Notes under the pieces: model-generated
What the model saw: the letters and a program-made list of their open reading frames with translations, nothing else
What the model was told of the DNA's origin: nothing
Databases searched by the model: none
Position numbers and translations under genes: made by a program
Shown here: piece by piece, positions 53,201-62,176 of the stretch
Numbering within the stretch: the first letter of the stretch is position 1
Layout of the letters: every line of letters starts with the position of its first letter
Source: UBA3537 sp038138145
GTDB lineage: Bacteria; Bacteroidota; Bacteroidia; Flavobacteriales; Flavobacteriaceae
Direction of reading: 5' to 3'
Length of the DNA: 64,000 nt
NCBI GenBank assembly: GCA_038138145.1
Contig: JAYQDD010000006.1
Location: 99,561-163,560 of the forward strand

Positions 53201-54436
53201 TTGAATTTCGAATTATTCATCGCAAAGCGTCTTATAAACGCAAAGTCCTATAAAAGTAGTGTTTCGGCGCCAATTATAAAAATAGGAATTACTGCCATTG
53301 CCATCAGTATGGTGGTGATGCTTATTGCGGTGGCCGTGAGTATTGGGCTTCAACAAAAAATTCGAGACAAAGCCGTGGCTTTTAATGGACACATTACCAT
53401 CTCAAATTTTGATAGTAATTCCTCTCAAGGCGCTCAAGTGCCTATTTCTAAAAAACAACCATTTTATCCTGAGTTTACATCTGTTGACGGTATTAACCAC
53501 GTTCAAGCAGTAGCGCATAAATTTGGCATCATAAGGACGGAAACTGATTTTGAAGGACTCTATGTAAAGGGCGTGGATCAGGATTATGATTGGCATTATT
53601 TTAAAGATTTTTTAGTGGATGGACGTCTGCCTAATTTTTCTGAACAATATAGTCAAGAGGTGCTGGTTTCAGAGTATTTGAGTCGAAGATTAAACTTAAA
53701 AGTAGGACAATCCTTCCAAATGTATTTTTTAAAAATTGACGCAAGTCGACCACCCAGTATCGTCAAATTTTCGGTTGTTGGGATTTTTAATTCGGGTTTT
53801 GAAGAATTGGATAAAACATTCTTAATAGGCGACATCAATCATGTGCAACGGCTCAACCGCTGGAAAAAAGACCAAATAGGACAATTCGAAGTTTTTGTTG
53901 AGGATTATAATGCTTTAGATGAAAAAGGCATCGAAGTTTATGCACAAACCCCTTCAACGCTAAATGCCGAAACCATTAAACAAAAATATGCGCTCATTTT
54001 TGAATGGATTTCAATTTTTGATAAAAACACCTATGGCATCATTGGGATGATGATTTTGGTGGGTGTCATTAATATGATTACAGCGCTGTTGGTGTTGATT
54101 TTGGAACGTACGCGTATGGTTGGCCTTCTAAAAGCATTGGGCAGCACCAATTGGAGTATACAAAAAGTATTTTTGTACGTTGCAAGTTATTTGTCGATCA
54201 TTGGCCTTTTGATAGGAAACTTAGTGGGTTTATCTCTGTTGTTTATTCAAAAATATTACAGCCCGATAACCTTAGATCCCTCGGTGTATTACGTCACCAA
54301 AGCTCCTGTTTCTATTGATGTACAATACATTTTTGGTTTGAACTTGATGACTTTTTTGGTGTGTTTACTCGTGCTGGTTATTCCTTCCTATATAATTACT
54401 AAAATCAACCCCGTACAATCCATAAAATTTGATTAG
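53201..54436 (+). CDS. FtsX-like ABC permease, LolE/LolC type
   Basis: A 411-residue inner-membrane permease with the LolCE layout: helix one near residues 25-50, a large periplasmic domain (about 55-265) and three C-terminal helices (near 280-300, 330-350, 380-405). It starts FELFIAKRLI, typical of this group, from a TTG (53201); no ATG or GTG lies in the frame before it. With an LolD-like ATPase it would extract lipoproteins from the inner membrane. No ATPase gene is adjacent; the FtsE/LolD-like gene at 44294 is 8 kb away. Confidence 0.87.
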   Translation: MNFELFIAKRLINAKSYKSSVSAPIIKIGITAIAISMVVMLIAVAVSIGLQQKIRDKAVAFNGHITISNFDSNSSQGAQVPISKKQPFYPEFTSVDGINHVQAVAHKFGIIRTETDFEGLYVKGVDQDYDWHYFKDFLVDGRLPNFSEQYSQEVLVSEYLSRRLNLKVGQSFQMYFLKIDASRPPSIVKFSVVGIFNSGFEELDKTFLIGDINHVQRLNRWKKDQIGQFEVFVEDYNALDEKGIEVYAQTPSTLNAETIKQKYALIFEWISIFDKNTYGIIGMMILVGVINMITALLVLILERTRMVGLLKALGSTNWSIQKVFLYVASYLSIIGLLIGNLVGLSLLFIQKYYSPITLDPSVYYVTKAPVSIDVQYIFGLNLMTFLVCLLVLVIPSYIITKINPVQSIKFD

Positions 54437-54456
54437 TCAAACTTCATCAAAATTCG

Positions 54457-54488
54457 TTTGCCTTCGGTCTTTATTTGATGTAAATTTG
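54457..54488 (+). promoter_or_regulatory. Bacteroidota-type promoter of cysteine synthase gene
   Basis: A TTTG -33 element (54457-54460) and TAAATTTG -7 box (54481-54488) separated by 20 nt fit the Bacteroidota sigma consensus well; predicted start of transcription near 54493-54495. It also lies between the end of the LolE-like gene and the ATG at 54503. Confidence 0.65.
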
Positions 54489-54502
54489 TCCAAATTTTTT
54501 AC

Positions 54503-55483
54503 ATGGATTACGCCAAAAATATTCTTGAAACCATAGGGAAAACACCGCTTGTAAAACTCAACACATTGACTGCGGAACTTCCTTGTTTGGTGCTTGCAAA
54601 ATATGAGACCTTCAATCCCGGTAACTCTGTTAAGGACCGTATGGCACTCCAAATGATTGAAGATGCTGAAGCTGATGGTCGTTTGAAACCTGGTGGTACC
54701 ATCATTGAAGGCACTTCTGGCAATACAGGTATGGGCTTAGCGCTTGCCGCTATTGTAAAAGGGTACAAGTGTATTTTTGTTTTGTCTGATAAACAATCTA
54801 AAGAAAAAATGGATATTTTGAGGGCTGTTGGCGCCGAAGTGGTGGTTTGTCCAACGGATGTAGCGCCAGATGATCCAAGATCATATTACTCAGTTTCTAA
54901 GCGTTTGGCCGAAGAAACTCCAAATGCATGGTACGTTAATCAGTATGATAATCCGAGCAATTGTAAAGCTCATTTTAAAAGTACTGGTCCTGAAATTTGG
55001 GAACAAACCGATGGAAAAGTCACACATTTTGTGGTAGGCGTTGGAACTGGAGGCACTATTTCTGGTGTGGGTAGTTTTTTAAAAATGAAAAACCCAAACA
55101 TCAAAGTTTGGGGCATCGATACCTACGGAAGTGTATTCAAAAAATACCACGAGACAGGCATTTTTGATGAAAATGAAATTTATCCCTACGTAACCGAAGG
55201 TATTGGTGAAGATATTCTTCCGGCCAATGTAAATTTTGACCTCATTGATGGATTTACAAAAGTCACCGACAAAGATGCTGCTGTATACACCCAACGTTTA
55301 GCCAAAGAAGAGGGGATGTTTTTGGGGAACTCTGCTGGTGCAGCCATCAAAGGGGTATTGCAACTCAAAGCTCATTTTGGACCCGACGATGTAGTGGTGG
55401 TATTATTTCATGACCACGGTAGTCGCTATGTCGGTAAAATGTTTAATGACGACTGGATGCGTTCAATGGGGTATTTGGATTAA
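54503..55483 (+). CDS. PLP-dependent cysteine synthase family protein (CysK/CysM-like)
   Basis: A 326-residue fold-type II PLP enzyme. The Schiff-base lysine is Lys44 in NSVKDRMALQM, the substrate loop is EGTSGNTGMGLALAAI, and the phosphate-binding loop is GVGTGGTISGVGS. The residues and length fit O-acetylserine sulfhydrylase; a cystathionine beta-synthase without regulatory domains is the alternative. It makes cysteine from O-acetylserine and sulfide. It has a good promoter of its own. Confidence 0.88.
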   Translation: MDYAKNILETIGKTPLVKLNTLTAELPCLVLAKYETFNPGNSVKDRMALQMIEDAEADGRLKPGGTIIEGTSGNTGMGLALAAIVKGYKCIFVLSDKQSKEKMDILRAVGAEVVVCPTDVAPDDPRSYYSVSKRLAEETPNAWYVNQYDNPSNCKAHFKSTGPEIWEQTDGKVTHFVVGVGTGGTISGVGSFLKMKNPNIKVWGIDTYGSVFKKYHETGIFDENEIYPYVTEGIGEDILPANVNFDLIDGFTKVTDKDAAVYTQRLAKEEGMFLGNSAGAAIKGVLQLKAHFGPDDVVVVLFHDHGSRYVGKMFNDDWMRSMGYLD

Positions 55484-55543
55484 TCTGCCTTAAACTTTTT
55501 CTAAATTATTTTTATTTTCTTCTAAAATGGTTAATTTTAGACT

Positions 55544-56818
55544 ATGCAAGAAGACTTTTTACATCATGTCTGGTTGCATAAAAAATTCGCCCTCGAATCG
55601 TTACATACAACCGAAAATCAACCCATTATCATAAAATCGGTTGGTACACCCAACAGCAATTCAGGCCCCGATTTTTTTAATGCACAACTTTATATCGATC
55701 AACAATTGTGGGTAGGTAATGTGGAAATTCATGTCCAATCCTCCGATTGGTATGTGCATCATCATGAGCATGACCCTGCCTATGACAATGTGATTTTACA
55801 TGTGGTTTGGGCGCATAACAGCGAGGTATTTCGTGCGGATAATTCTGTGGTACCGACCTTGGTTCTTCAGCCCTATGTTTCTGCTCAACTTTTAGAAAAT
55901 TATTTAACTTTAAAAGCGAATAAAAACCAGTGGATTCCATGTGCGTCACAATTTCCCTCTGTAGATGAGTTTGCAATTTCCAACTGGTTGGAACGGTTAT
56001 ATTTTGAACGTTTAGAGCATAAATTCGAACCTATCCAAAGACAACTCACTGCAACCCATCAAGATTGGGAAGCGGTGATGTTTTGGCAATTGGCGCGTGC
56101 TTTTGGGGCTAAAGTTAATGCAGATGCCTTTTGGAGTGTGGCCAAATCTTTTCCATTTTCTATTTTTCGAAAAATTCAAAATAATCCGTTGCATATGGAA
56201 GCACTATTGATCGGGCAGTCGGGTTTACTTGACGCTGATGTGGAGGATCCGTATTTTAGAGATTTAAAAAGCGCATATGATTTTTTAAAACAAAAACATC
56301 AACTTTCAAATGTCGGAGTGTTACCTTTAAATTTTTTTAGATTAAGACCGCCAAATTTCCCCACGATACGACTGGCACAATTGGTTCAGTTGTACCACAA
56401 AAACACACCTCTATTTTCAAAATTGATGCAAGCCCTTTCTTATACAGAATTGCAAGATTTATTAAGCGCTGGAACTTCAGATTTTTGGCGCACCCATTAT
56501 ACCTTTAAAAAAGCATCAGCAGAAAAACAAAAACCTATTTCAAAGTCTTTTGCAGATTTAATCATCATCAATGCGGTGTTGCCCATGCGGTACGCCTACC
56601 ATATGGAAAAGGGTTGGGATCAAGAGAAAATCATTTCAATCATTAAGGCCATACCACCAGAGAAAAACGCCATTATTAAGGCCTTTAATGCACTAAAACC
56701 CATTGCGGAAACTGCTCTTGAATCTCAAGCGCTTATAGAACTCAAAAACAACTATTGCGATCAATTTAAATGCCTTCAATGTGGCATTGGTAGTGTACTT
56801 TTGAATCGAAATGCGTAA
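55544..56818 (+). CDS. DUF2851 family protein
   Basis: A 424-residue cytosolic protein of the DUF2851 family, whose function is unknown. Recognisable parts are the N-terminal MQEDFLHHVWLHKKF and the block GTPNSNSGPDFFNAQL, then VGNVEIHVQSSDWYVHHHEHDPAYDNVILHVVW split over the conserved stretch around 65-95. The C-terminus has a CDQFKCLQCGIG cysteine motif. The pattern EIHxxSSDWxxHxHxxDxxYxNVILHVV suggests a nuclease-like or metal site, but that is speculation. It is followed closely by a PspC-like gene. Confidence 0.85.
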   Translation: MQEDFLHHVWLHKKFALESLHTTENQPIIIKSVGTPNSNSGPDFFNAQLYIDQQLWVGNVEIHVQSSDWYVHHHEHDPAYDNVILHVVWAHNSEVFRADNSVVPTLVLQPYVSAQLLENYLTLKANKNQWIPCASQFPSVDEFAISNWLERLYFERLEHKFEPIQRQLTATHQDWEAVMFWQLARAFGAKVNADAFWSVAKSFPFSIFRKIQNNPLHMEALLIGQSGLLDADVEDPYFRDLKSAYDFLKQKHQLSNVGVLPLNFFRLRPPNFPTIRLAQLVQLYHKNTPLFSKLMQALSYTELQDLLSAGTSDFWRTHYTFKKASAEKQKPISKSFADLIIINAVLPMRYAYHMEKGWDQEKIISIIKAIPPEKNAIIKAFNALKPIAETALESQALIELKNNYCDQFKCLQCGIGSVLLNRNA

Positions 56819-56826
56819 CTTGCGGT

Positions 56827-57054
56827 ATGAAGTTATTTTATCAGCTTTTGTTCTATTTACAGCGTCATGGATTTCATGTTTGCCAACGTATTGCCGATCG
56901 TTTTGGGATGCGCGCCAAAGTCGTACGTACATCTTTTATTTATGTAACGTTTGTGACCATTGGTTTTGGCTTTGCGGTCTATTTGTTTTTGGCCTTTTGG
57001 TTGCGCATCAAAGATTTTATTTTTTCGAAACGCAGTTCTGTTTTTGATATTTAA
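56827..57054 (+). CDS. PspC-domain-like small membrane protein
   Basis: A 75-residue protein beginning MKLFYQLLFYLQRHGFHVCQRIADRFGM and then a hydrophobic helix (about 37-58), as in short phage-shock protein C-type domains. It overlaps no strong alternative frame; another open frame in the same place (56811-57047) is less conserved in look. It begins 8 bp after the DUF2851 stop and ends 4 bp before the K+ channel start, so all three probably share a message. Confidence 0.7.
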   Translation: MKLFYQLLFYLQRHGFHVCQRIADRFGMRAKVVRTSFIYVTFVTIGFGFAVYLFLAFWLRIKDFIFSKRSSVFDI

Positions 57055-57058
57055 ACTT

Positions 57059-58087
57059 ATGTCTAACCCCATTATAAAAATTTTTAGATCCAAACTCAAT
57101 ACCGCTGTGGTATTGCTTATTCTTGTGCTGATTATTGGTATTATCGGCTTTAAATCAATTTCTGATTTTTCTTGGATTGATGCCATATATATGACTGTCA
57201 TCACAGTGACTACGGTGGGTTTTGGTGAAGTGCACCCTTTAGATCAAGAAGCAAAAATATTTACCATTATTCTGATTTTAACCAGTGTCATTATTGTAGG
57301 ATATGCGTTAAAAGTGATTACGGAATACATCATTTCGAGGAATAATATCAACGAACTAAAACAAAAGAAAATGCAAAAGAAAATTGATGCACTTTCCGGC
57401 CATATCATCATTTGTGGTTATGGTCGAAATGGAAAACAAGCCGCCAAAAAATTGGCCACCCACAACCGTACTTTTGTAGTGATTGAAAAAGACGAACAAG
57501 TGGTTCAAAAACATCAAAATGACGCTACCCTTTTTGTGACCGGAAATGCTAACGAAGACGAGGTGTTAGCCGCTGCAGGAATCGATAGGGCCTGTTGTTT
57601 AATTTCCGCTTTACCCAATGATTCAGAAAATGTATTTGTGGTGCTTTCGGCACGTCAAATTAACCCAGACATCAGAATCATCAGTCGGGCGTCGCAGGAG
57701 TCGTCTTCCAGTAAACTAAAACTGGCAGGCGCCAACAATGTTATCCTTCCCGACCGTATTGGCGGCGACCATATGGCCTCTTTGGTGGTGGTTCCCGATT
57801 TGTTGGAGTTTGTCGATAACCTCTCTATTGTTGGGGATCAAACCATTAACATCGAAGAAGTTGCCGTAGAACAACTGTATGATACCGCCCAACAGAAAAC
57901 AATTTTGGAATTGGATTTACGCAAAAAAACGGGCTGTACGGTCATTGGCTACAAAGACCAACATGGACAGTACCACATTAATCCTGAAGCCAACCAAAAA
58001 CTCGTACCCGGATCCAAAGTGATTGTTTTGGGCAAACCCGAACAAATCCAAACCCTCAATTCGATTTATCATATTAAGTTGGGGTAG
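57059..58087 (+). CDS. Two-TM potassium channel with RCK/TrkA-N domain
   Basis: A 342-residue K+ channel from ATG 57059 (MSNPIIKIFRSK). Two membrane helices (about 15-38 and 78-100) flank a pore loop with the selectivity filter TVGFGE. A cytoplasmic Rossmann RCK domain (about 120-240: HIIICGYGRNGKQAAKKL) binds NAD or Ca2+, and a TrkA-C domain (about 260-342) ends the chain. It is a full-length MthK/Kch-like channel subunit; four make the pore. It is transcribed with the PspC-like gene 4 bp upstream. Confidence 0.9.
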   Translation: MSNPIIKIFRSKLNTAVVLLILVLIIGIIGFKSISDFSWIDAIYMTVITVTTVGFGEVHPLDQEAKIFTIILILTSVIIVGYALKVITEYIISRNNINELKQKKMQKKIDALSGHIIICGYGRNGKQAAKKLATHNRTFVVIEKDEQVVQKHQNDATLFVTGNANEDEVLAAAGIDRACCLISALPNDSENVFVVLSARQINPDIRIISRASQESSSSKLKLAGANNVILPDRIGGDHMASLVVVPDLLEFVDNLSIVGDQTINIEEVAVEQLYDTAQQKTILELDLRKKTGCTVIGYKDQHGQYHINPEANQKLVPGSKVIVLGKPEQIQTLNSIYHIKLG

Positions 58088-58246
58088 GGACTTGGAAAAA
58101 AATTATTTCCTGAGCGATTGGTACCCTTAAACTGGTTCAGTAAAAGAGCTATCCACTTAGAAATCAAAGGGTTAGATCATCAGTTGTAAAACTCATTTTT
58201 TTTTAGCATCTTGTTGCCACTTTTTAAAAAACCAACAGCATACCTT

Positions 58247-59824
58247 ATGAAACGTAACATACAAACCATACTCGCCTTAATTTTACCCTTTTTTAGCTTT
58301 GCACAAGACAAAGGCATCGATCAAGTTATTGATGAAAAATTTGGCGAAGCCACTGGCTGGTTTGTCAACTTTATATTTTACCAAATTCAATTCACTGAAG
58401 ACATTAAAGTTTTTTGGGTGTTATTTCCCTTAATCATTGGGGCGACCTATTTTACCATTTATTTCAAGTTTATCAACTTTCGAGGGATTTTGACCTCCAT
58501 CAATATTGTTCGTGGAAAGTACGACACTGTAGACCATCACGAGGTTATGGAAGCGGCTGGGGATGCCACGCCAGGTGGCGACAGTATCGAAACCATTGCT
58601 GTGGAAGGACATGAAGGGGAAGTGTCTCACTTTCAAGCACTTACAGCGGCACTTTCGGCTACTGTTGGCTTAGGAAATATTGCGGGGGTTGCTATTGCGG
58701 TGTCCATTGGTGGTGCTGGTGCAACCTTTTGGATGATTGTCGCTGGACTTTTGGGGATGGCCTCCAAATTTGTGGAATGTACCCTTGGGGTAAAGTATAG
58801 AGACATCGACGAGCATGGTGTTGTTTATGGTGGCCCCATGTATTATTTGACAAAAGGCTTAAAGTCTAAGGGCTTAGAAAAATTAGGAAAAATATTAGCG
58901 GTTTTATTTGCCATTTTTGTTATCGGGGGCTCATTTGGGGGCGGTAATATGTTCCAAGTGAATCAGGCCTTTCAGTTGGTAGAAAATATTACTGGAGGCG
59001 AGGCCTCGGTATTGCACGGCAAAGGATGGTTGTTTGGTGTCGTTATGGCCGCTTTGGTGGGGATTGTCATCATTGGTGGCATTAAAAAAATTGCTAAAGT
59101 TACCGACAAAATCGTACCGTTTATGGTACTGATTTATGTAACCGCTTCACTCTTTGTTATTTTTACTAATGTGGATATGATTGGCGATGCATTTGGTCAA
59201 ATTTTCACAGGGGCGTTCAGTCCGGAAGGGGTTGCTGGTGGTGCTATTGGTGTCCTTGTACAAGGGTTTAGACGTGCCGCTTTTTCCAATGAAGCGGGTA
59301 TTGGTTCGGCCTCCATTGCGCACTCGGCAGTAAAAACAAAATATGCCGCATCAGAAGGAATGGTAGCTTTATTAGAACCCTTTATTGATACCGTTGTGGT
59401 GTGTACCATGACCGCTTTGGTGCTTATCATCACAGGGAATGTCAATGCAGCTAATGCGTCGTTAAATGATGCACAAGCCATATTGTTGACTTCTGGCGCT
59501 TTTGAATCCGCAATTTCGTGGTTTCCTTATGTACTAACCATCGCCGTGGTATTGTTTGCATTCAGTACTATGATTTCTTGGTCATACTATGGTTTTCAAG
59601 GATGGGCTTATTTGTTTGGACGTTCCAAAAAAATGGAATATACCTACAAAATCATCTTTTGTCTTTTTGTCATTGTTGGTTCAGCGGCAAGTTTAGGGTC
59701 AGTCATTGGTTTTTCCGATGCTATGATTTTTGCCATGATGGTCCCCAATATGATTGGAATTGTAATTTTGGCACCAAAAGTGAAAAAAGAATTGGACAAA
59801 TATCTTAAAGCGATCAAACAATAG
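58247..59824 (+). CDS. Sodium:alanine (amino-acid) symporter, AGCS family
   Basis: A 525-residue transporter from ATG 58247, with a cleavable-looking N-terminus (MKRNIQTILALILPFFSFAQ) and about 11 membrane helices. The AGCS signature ATVGLGNIAGVAIAVSIGGAGATFWMI is present at about 140-170 in pieces, and SNEAGIGSASIAHSA is the second family motif. It imports alanine or glycine with Na+. The family is normally about 450-550 residues. The preceding 159-bp gap contains no recognisable element. Confidence 0.9.
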   Translation: MKRNIQTILALILPFFSFAQDKGIDQVIDEKFGEATGWFVNFIFYQIQFTEDIKVFWVLFPLIIGATYFTIYFKFINFRGILTSINIVRGKYDTVDHHEVMEAAGDATPGGDSIETIAVEGHEGEVSHFQALTAALSATVGLGNIAGVAIAVSIGGAGATFWMIVAGLLGMASKFVECTLGVKYRDIDEHGVVYGGPMYYLTKGLKSKGLEKLGKILAVLFAIFVIGGSFGGGNMFQVNQAFQLVENITGGEASVLHGKGWLFGVVMAALVGIVIIGGIKKIAKVTDKIVPFMVLIYVTASLFVIFTNVDMIGDAFGQIFTGAFSPEGVAGGAIGVLVQGFRRAAFSNEAGIGSASIAHSAVKTKYAASEGMVALLEPFIDTVVVCTMTALVLIITGNVNAANASLNDAQAILLTSGAFESAISWFPYVLTIAVVLFAFSTMISWSYYGFQGWAYLFGRSKKMEYTYKIIFCLFVIVGSAASLGSVIGFSDAMIFAMMVPNMIGIVILAPKVKKELDKYLKAIKQ

Positions 59825-59841
59825 GAAATTAATCTTTTTTT

Positions 59842-60681
59842 GTGCCCCACAGATTTTCAAAACGCCAAAGAATAGGAGTTTTTATCCTTTTTGTGATTAT
59901 TCTTAGTATGCAATTAGTTCTATTTTTTGCACCACAAAATGATTTACTTTCAGTTACTCCCGATAAGACTTCATTAAAATCATTCGAAAAAGAATATGCA
60001 GCATTACAGCAAAAAAGTGTTGAGGAATCTAAACCAAAAATTTATCCGTTTAATCCTAATTTCATCACACCATATAAAGGATACACCCTAGGAATGTCTG
60101 TTGAAGAAATAGAACGTTTGCAAATATTTAGAGCCAAAGATCGCTGGGTCAATTCTGCAAAAGAATTTCAACAAGTGACTGGTGTTTCGGATTCGTTGCT
60201 TCATACGATTTCTCCTTTTTTTAAGTTTCCAAAATGGGTTACTCAAGCGCAACAAAAAAAGCCCAAACCCAAAAATACGATGTTGGATTTAAATTTGGCA
60301 ACAGCAACACAACTTCAAAGTGTATATGGTATTGGGCCAAAACTTTCTGAGCGTATTTTACGGTATAGATCAAAATTCGACGGTGGTTTTGCTGACATGG
60401 TCGAGCTTAAAGCTGTTTATGGATTAACCGATGAGGTAATTGAACGCATCAAACAGCGTTTTGTTATCAAACAACCACGGAGTATTGTTAAAATAAATTT
60501 AAATGAAGCGCATCAAGAAGATTTGGTAAAAATTCCATTTATTGATTACGAATTAGCTTATTCCATTGTAGAAATGCGGGTGTTAAAAGAGGGTTTTCAG
60601 GTACTAGAGGAATTAACAAAACTTAAAGATTTTCCGACCGATAAATTAGACATAATTAAACTATATTTGTACGTAAATTAG
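59842..60681 (+). CDS. Helix-hairpin-helix (ComEA-like) protein
   Basis: A 279-residue protein with one N-terminal membrane anchor (about 12-31), a linker with many Lys/Gln, and helix-hairpin-helix units near residues 150-210 (LDLNLATATQLQSVYGIGPKLSERILRYRS...) and 225-275. HhH motifs bind double-stranded DNA without regard to sequence, so a role in DNA uptake or membrane-linked DNA binding is possible. The start is GTG 59842. It ends 6 bp before the acyl-CoA dehydrogenase gene. Confidence 0.82.
   Translation: MPHRFSKRQRIGVFILFVIILSMQLVLFFAPQNDLLSVTPDKTSLKSFEKEYAALQQKSVEESKPKIYPFNPNFITPYKGYTLGMSVEEIERLQIFRAKDRWVNSAKEFQQVTGVSDSLLHTISPFFKFPKWVTQAQQKKPKPKNTMLDLNLATATQLQSVYGIGPKLSERILRYRSKFDGGFADMVELKAVYGLTDEVIERIKQRFVIKQPRSIVKINLNEAHQEDLVKIPFIDYELAYSIVEMRVLKEGFQVLEELTKLKDFPTDKLDIIKLYLYVN
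60662..60669 (+). promoter_or_regulatory. Putative -7 box for acyl-CoA dehydrogenase (TATATTTG)
   Basis: Exact TAnnTTTG, inside the end of the HhH gene, 18 nt before the ATG at 60688. No -33 TTG. Confidence 0.35.
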
Positions 60682-60687
60682 ACCCAT

Positions 60688-61827
60688 ATGAATTTTCAAT
60701 TCTCTGAAGAACAACAACTCATAGCCGAATCGGCGCGTGACTTTGCAGAACAATACATTCGCCCCCACATCATGGAATGGGACGAAACCCAACATTTCCC
60801 CTTAGAGGTCCTTAAAAAAGCAGGAGAAATGGGGTTTATGGGTATTTTTATTCCTGAAGAATATGGAGGGTCAGGTTTGGGGTATCATGAGTATGTAGCT
60901 ATAATTGAAGAAATTGCTAAGGTTGATCCTTCCATAGGATTATCAGTAGCGGCACACAACTCATTGTGCACAGGCCATATTTTTTATTTTGGAAATGAAG
61001 AGCAAAAGCAAAAGTGGTTGCCAAAACTCGCTTCTGGTGAGTGGATTGGCGCATGGGGTCTTACGGAACACAACACGGGAAGTGATGCCGGCGGAATGAA
61101 TACGACTGCCACCAAAGATGGTGACCATTACATATTGAATGGAACCAAAAATTTCATCACCCACGGCAAAAGTGGAGATGTAGCCGTTGTGGTTGCACGC
61201 ACTGGAGAAAAAGGCGACGCACATGGGATGTCTGCATTTGTGGTGGAGCGAGGGACGCCAGGATTTAGTTCTGGAAAAAAAGAAGACAAATTAGGCATGC
61301 GTGCAAGCGAAACCGCAGAACTTATTTTTGATCAATGTAAAGTCCACAAAGACAACATGCTAGGCGCTGAAGGCGAGGGTTTTGTCCAATCGCTTAAACT
61401 TTTAGACGGAGGACGAATTTCCATAGGGGCCTTATCTTTAGGGATAGCCAAAGGGGCTTATGAGGCGGCACTAAAATATTCTAAAGAACGTGAACAATTT
61501 GGAAAACCTATTTCGAGTTTTCAAGGCATTTCTTTTAAACTCTCTGATATGGCCACCGAAATTCAAGCGTCTGAACTTTTGGTACACAAAGCAGCATCCA
61601 TGAAAAATAATGGCGAAAAGGTTACCACCGCAGGGGCTATGGCCAAAATGTATGCCAGTGAGGCCTGTGTACGCATTGCCAATGAAGCCGTGCAAATTCA
61701 TGGGGGCTATGGATATATCAAAGAATATCCTGTTGAAAAATTTTATAGAGATTCAAAACTCTGTACCATCGGAGAGGGGACTACAGAAATACAAAAATTA
61801 GTCATTGCCCGAAATATTTTAAAATAA
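60688..61827 (+). CDS. Acyl-CoA dehydrogenase
   Basis: A 379-residue flavoenzyme that oxidises short- to medium-chain acyl-CoAs in beta-oxidation. AWGLTEHNTGSDAGGM binds FAD and substrate, FITHGKSGDVAVVVART follows, and the C-terminal helical domain has RISIGALSLGIAKGAYEAAL, QIHGGYGYIKEYPVEKFYRD and a catalytic-Glu segment IGEGTTEIQK (Glu363). Full-length. Chain-length preference is not evident. Confidence 0.94.
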   Translation: MNFQFSEEQQLIAESARDFAEQYIRPHIMEWDETQHFPLEVLKKAGEMGFMGIFIPEEYGGSGLGYHEYVAIIEEIAKVDPSIGLSVAAHNSLCTGHIFYFGNEEQKQKWLPKLASGEWIGAWGLTEHNTGSDAGGMNTTATKDGDHYILNGTKNFITHGKSGDVAVVVARTGEKGDAHGMSAFVVERGTPGFSSGKKEDKLGMRASETAELIFDQCKVHKDNMLGAEGEGFVQSLKLLDGGRISIGALSLGIAKGAYEAALKYSKEREQFGKPISSFQGISFKLSDMATEIQASELLVHKAASMKNNGEKVTTAGAMAKMYASEACVRIANEAVQIHGGYGYIKEYPVEKFYRDSKLCTIGEGTTEIQKLVIARNILK

Positions 61828-61828
61828 A

Positions 61829-61862
61829 TTGTTGCCATATCATAATTAAGATTATATATTTG
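61829..61862 (+). promoter_or_regulatory. Bacteroidota-type promoter of rpsU
   Basis: TTG (61829-61831, repeated at 61832-61834) and TATATTTG (61855-61862) spaced by 23 or 20 nt. Predicted transcript starts near 61867, giving a leader of about 30 nt that holds the strong ribosome-binding site. Confidence 0.6.
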
Positions 61863-61879
61863 CACTCTTAATTCTAAAG

Positions 61880-61887
61880 AAAGGAGG
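61880..61887 (+). promoter_or_regulatory. Strong Shine-Dalgarno of rpsU
   Basis: AAAGGAGG, extended to the 11-nt AGAAAGGAGGT (61878-61888), is a near-ideal match to the 16S anti-SD, 9 nt before the ATG at 61897. Such sites are absent before nearly every other gene in the window. Confidence 0.85.
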
Positions 61888-61896
61888 TTTACATTT

Positions 61897-62091
61897 ATGC
61901 TAATAATACCAATAAAAGAAGGAGAAAACATAGATAGAGCGCTAAAACGCTTCAAACGTAAATTTGACCGTACAGGGACAAAACGTTCATTACAAACACG
62001 TAAACAATTTACAAAACCCTCCGTAAAAAGACGAGCAGAAATTCAAAAAGCGCAGTACATTCAAGGCTTAAGAGATGCCGAGAATCTGTAG
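61897..62091 (+). CDS. rpsU: Ribosomal protein bS21
   Basis: A 64-residue ribosomal small-subunit protein: IIPIKEGENIDRALKRFKRKFDRTGTKRSLQTRKQF covers the family signature (given here as conserved fragments), followed by a basic tail. In Flavobacterium bS21 takes part in sequestering the anti-Shine-Dalgarno end of 16S rRNA, so most mRNAs do without SD. Its own gene carries a very strong SD, which is consistent with autoregulation. A clear promoter precedes it and a hairpin terminator follows. Confidence 0.96.
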   Translation: MLIIPIKEGENIDRALKRFKRKFDRTGTKRSLQTRKQFTKPSVKRRAEIQKAQYIQGLRDAENL

Positions 62092-62112
62092 CCGTAGAAT
62101 ATGTTAAAATAT

Positions 62113-62140
62113 AAAACACCTTGCAAAAGGTGTTTTTTTT
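62113..62140 (+). terminator. Intrinsic terminator of rpsU
   Basis: AAAACACCTT pairs with AAGGTGTTTT (10 bp, loop GCAA) and runs into a T tract. It is 21 bp after the rpsU stop. Confidence 0.88.
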
Positions 62141-62152
62141 TGTTTATATTTG
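62121..62152 (+). promoter_or_regulatory. Putative promoter of small membrane protein gene
   Basis: TTG (62121-62123) and TATATTTG (62145-62152) with a 21-nt gap. The TTG lies inside the rpsU terminator stem, so the match could be partly chance. Confidence 0.4.
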
Positions 62153-62176
62153 AATCTAACCTAAATTTATTTTGAT

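Noticed and set aside
56811..57047. Alternative overlapping frame to the PspC-like gene
   Set aside because: Its translation is rich in Cys and aromatic residues with no domain, while the frame at 56827 gives a recognisable helix and fits the operon spacing.
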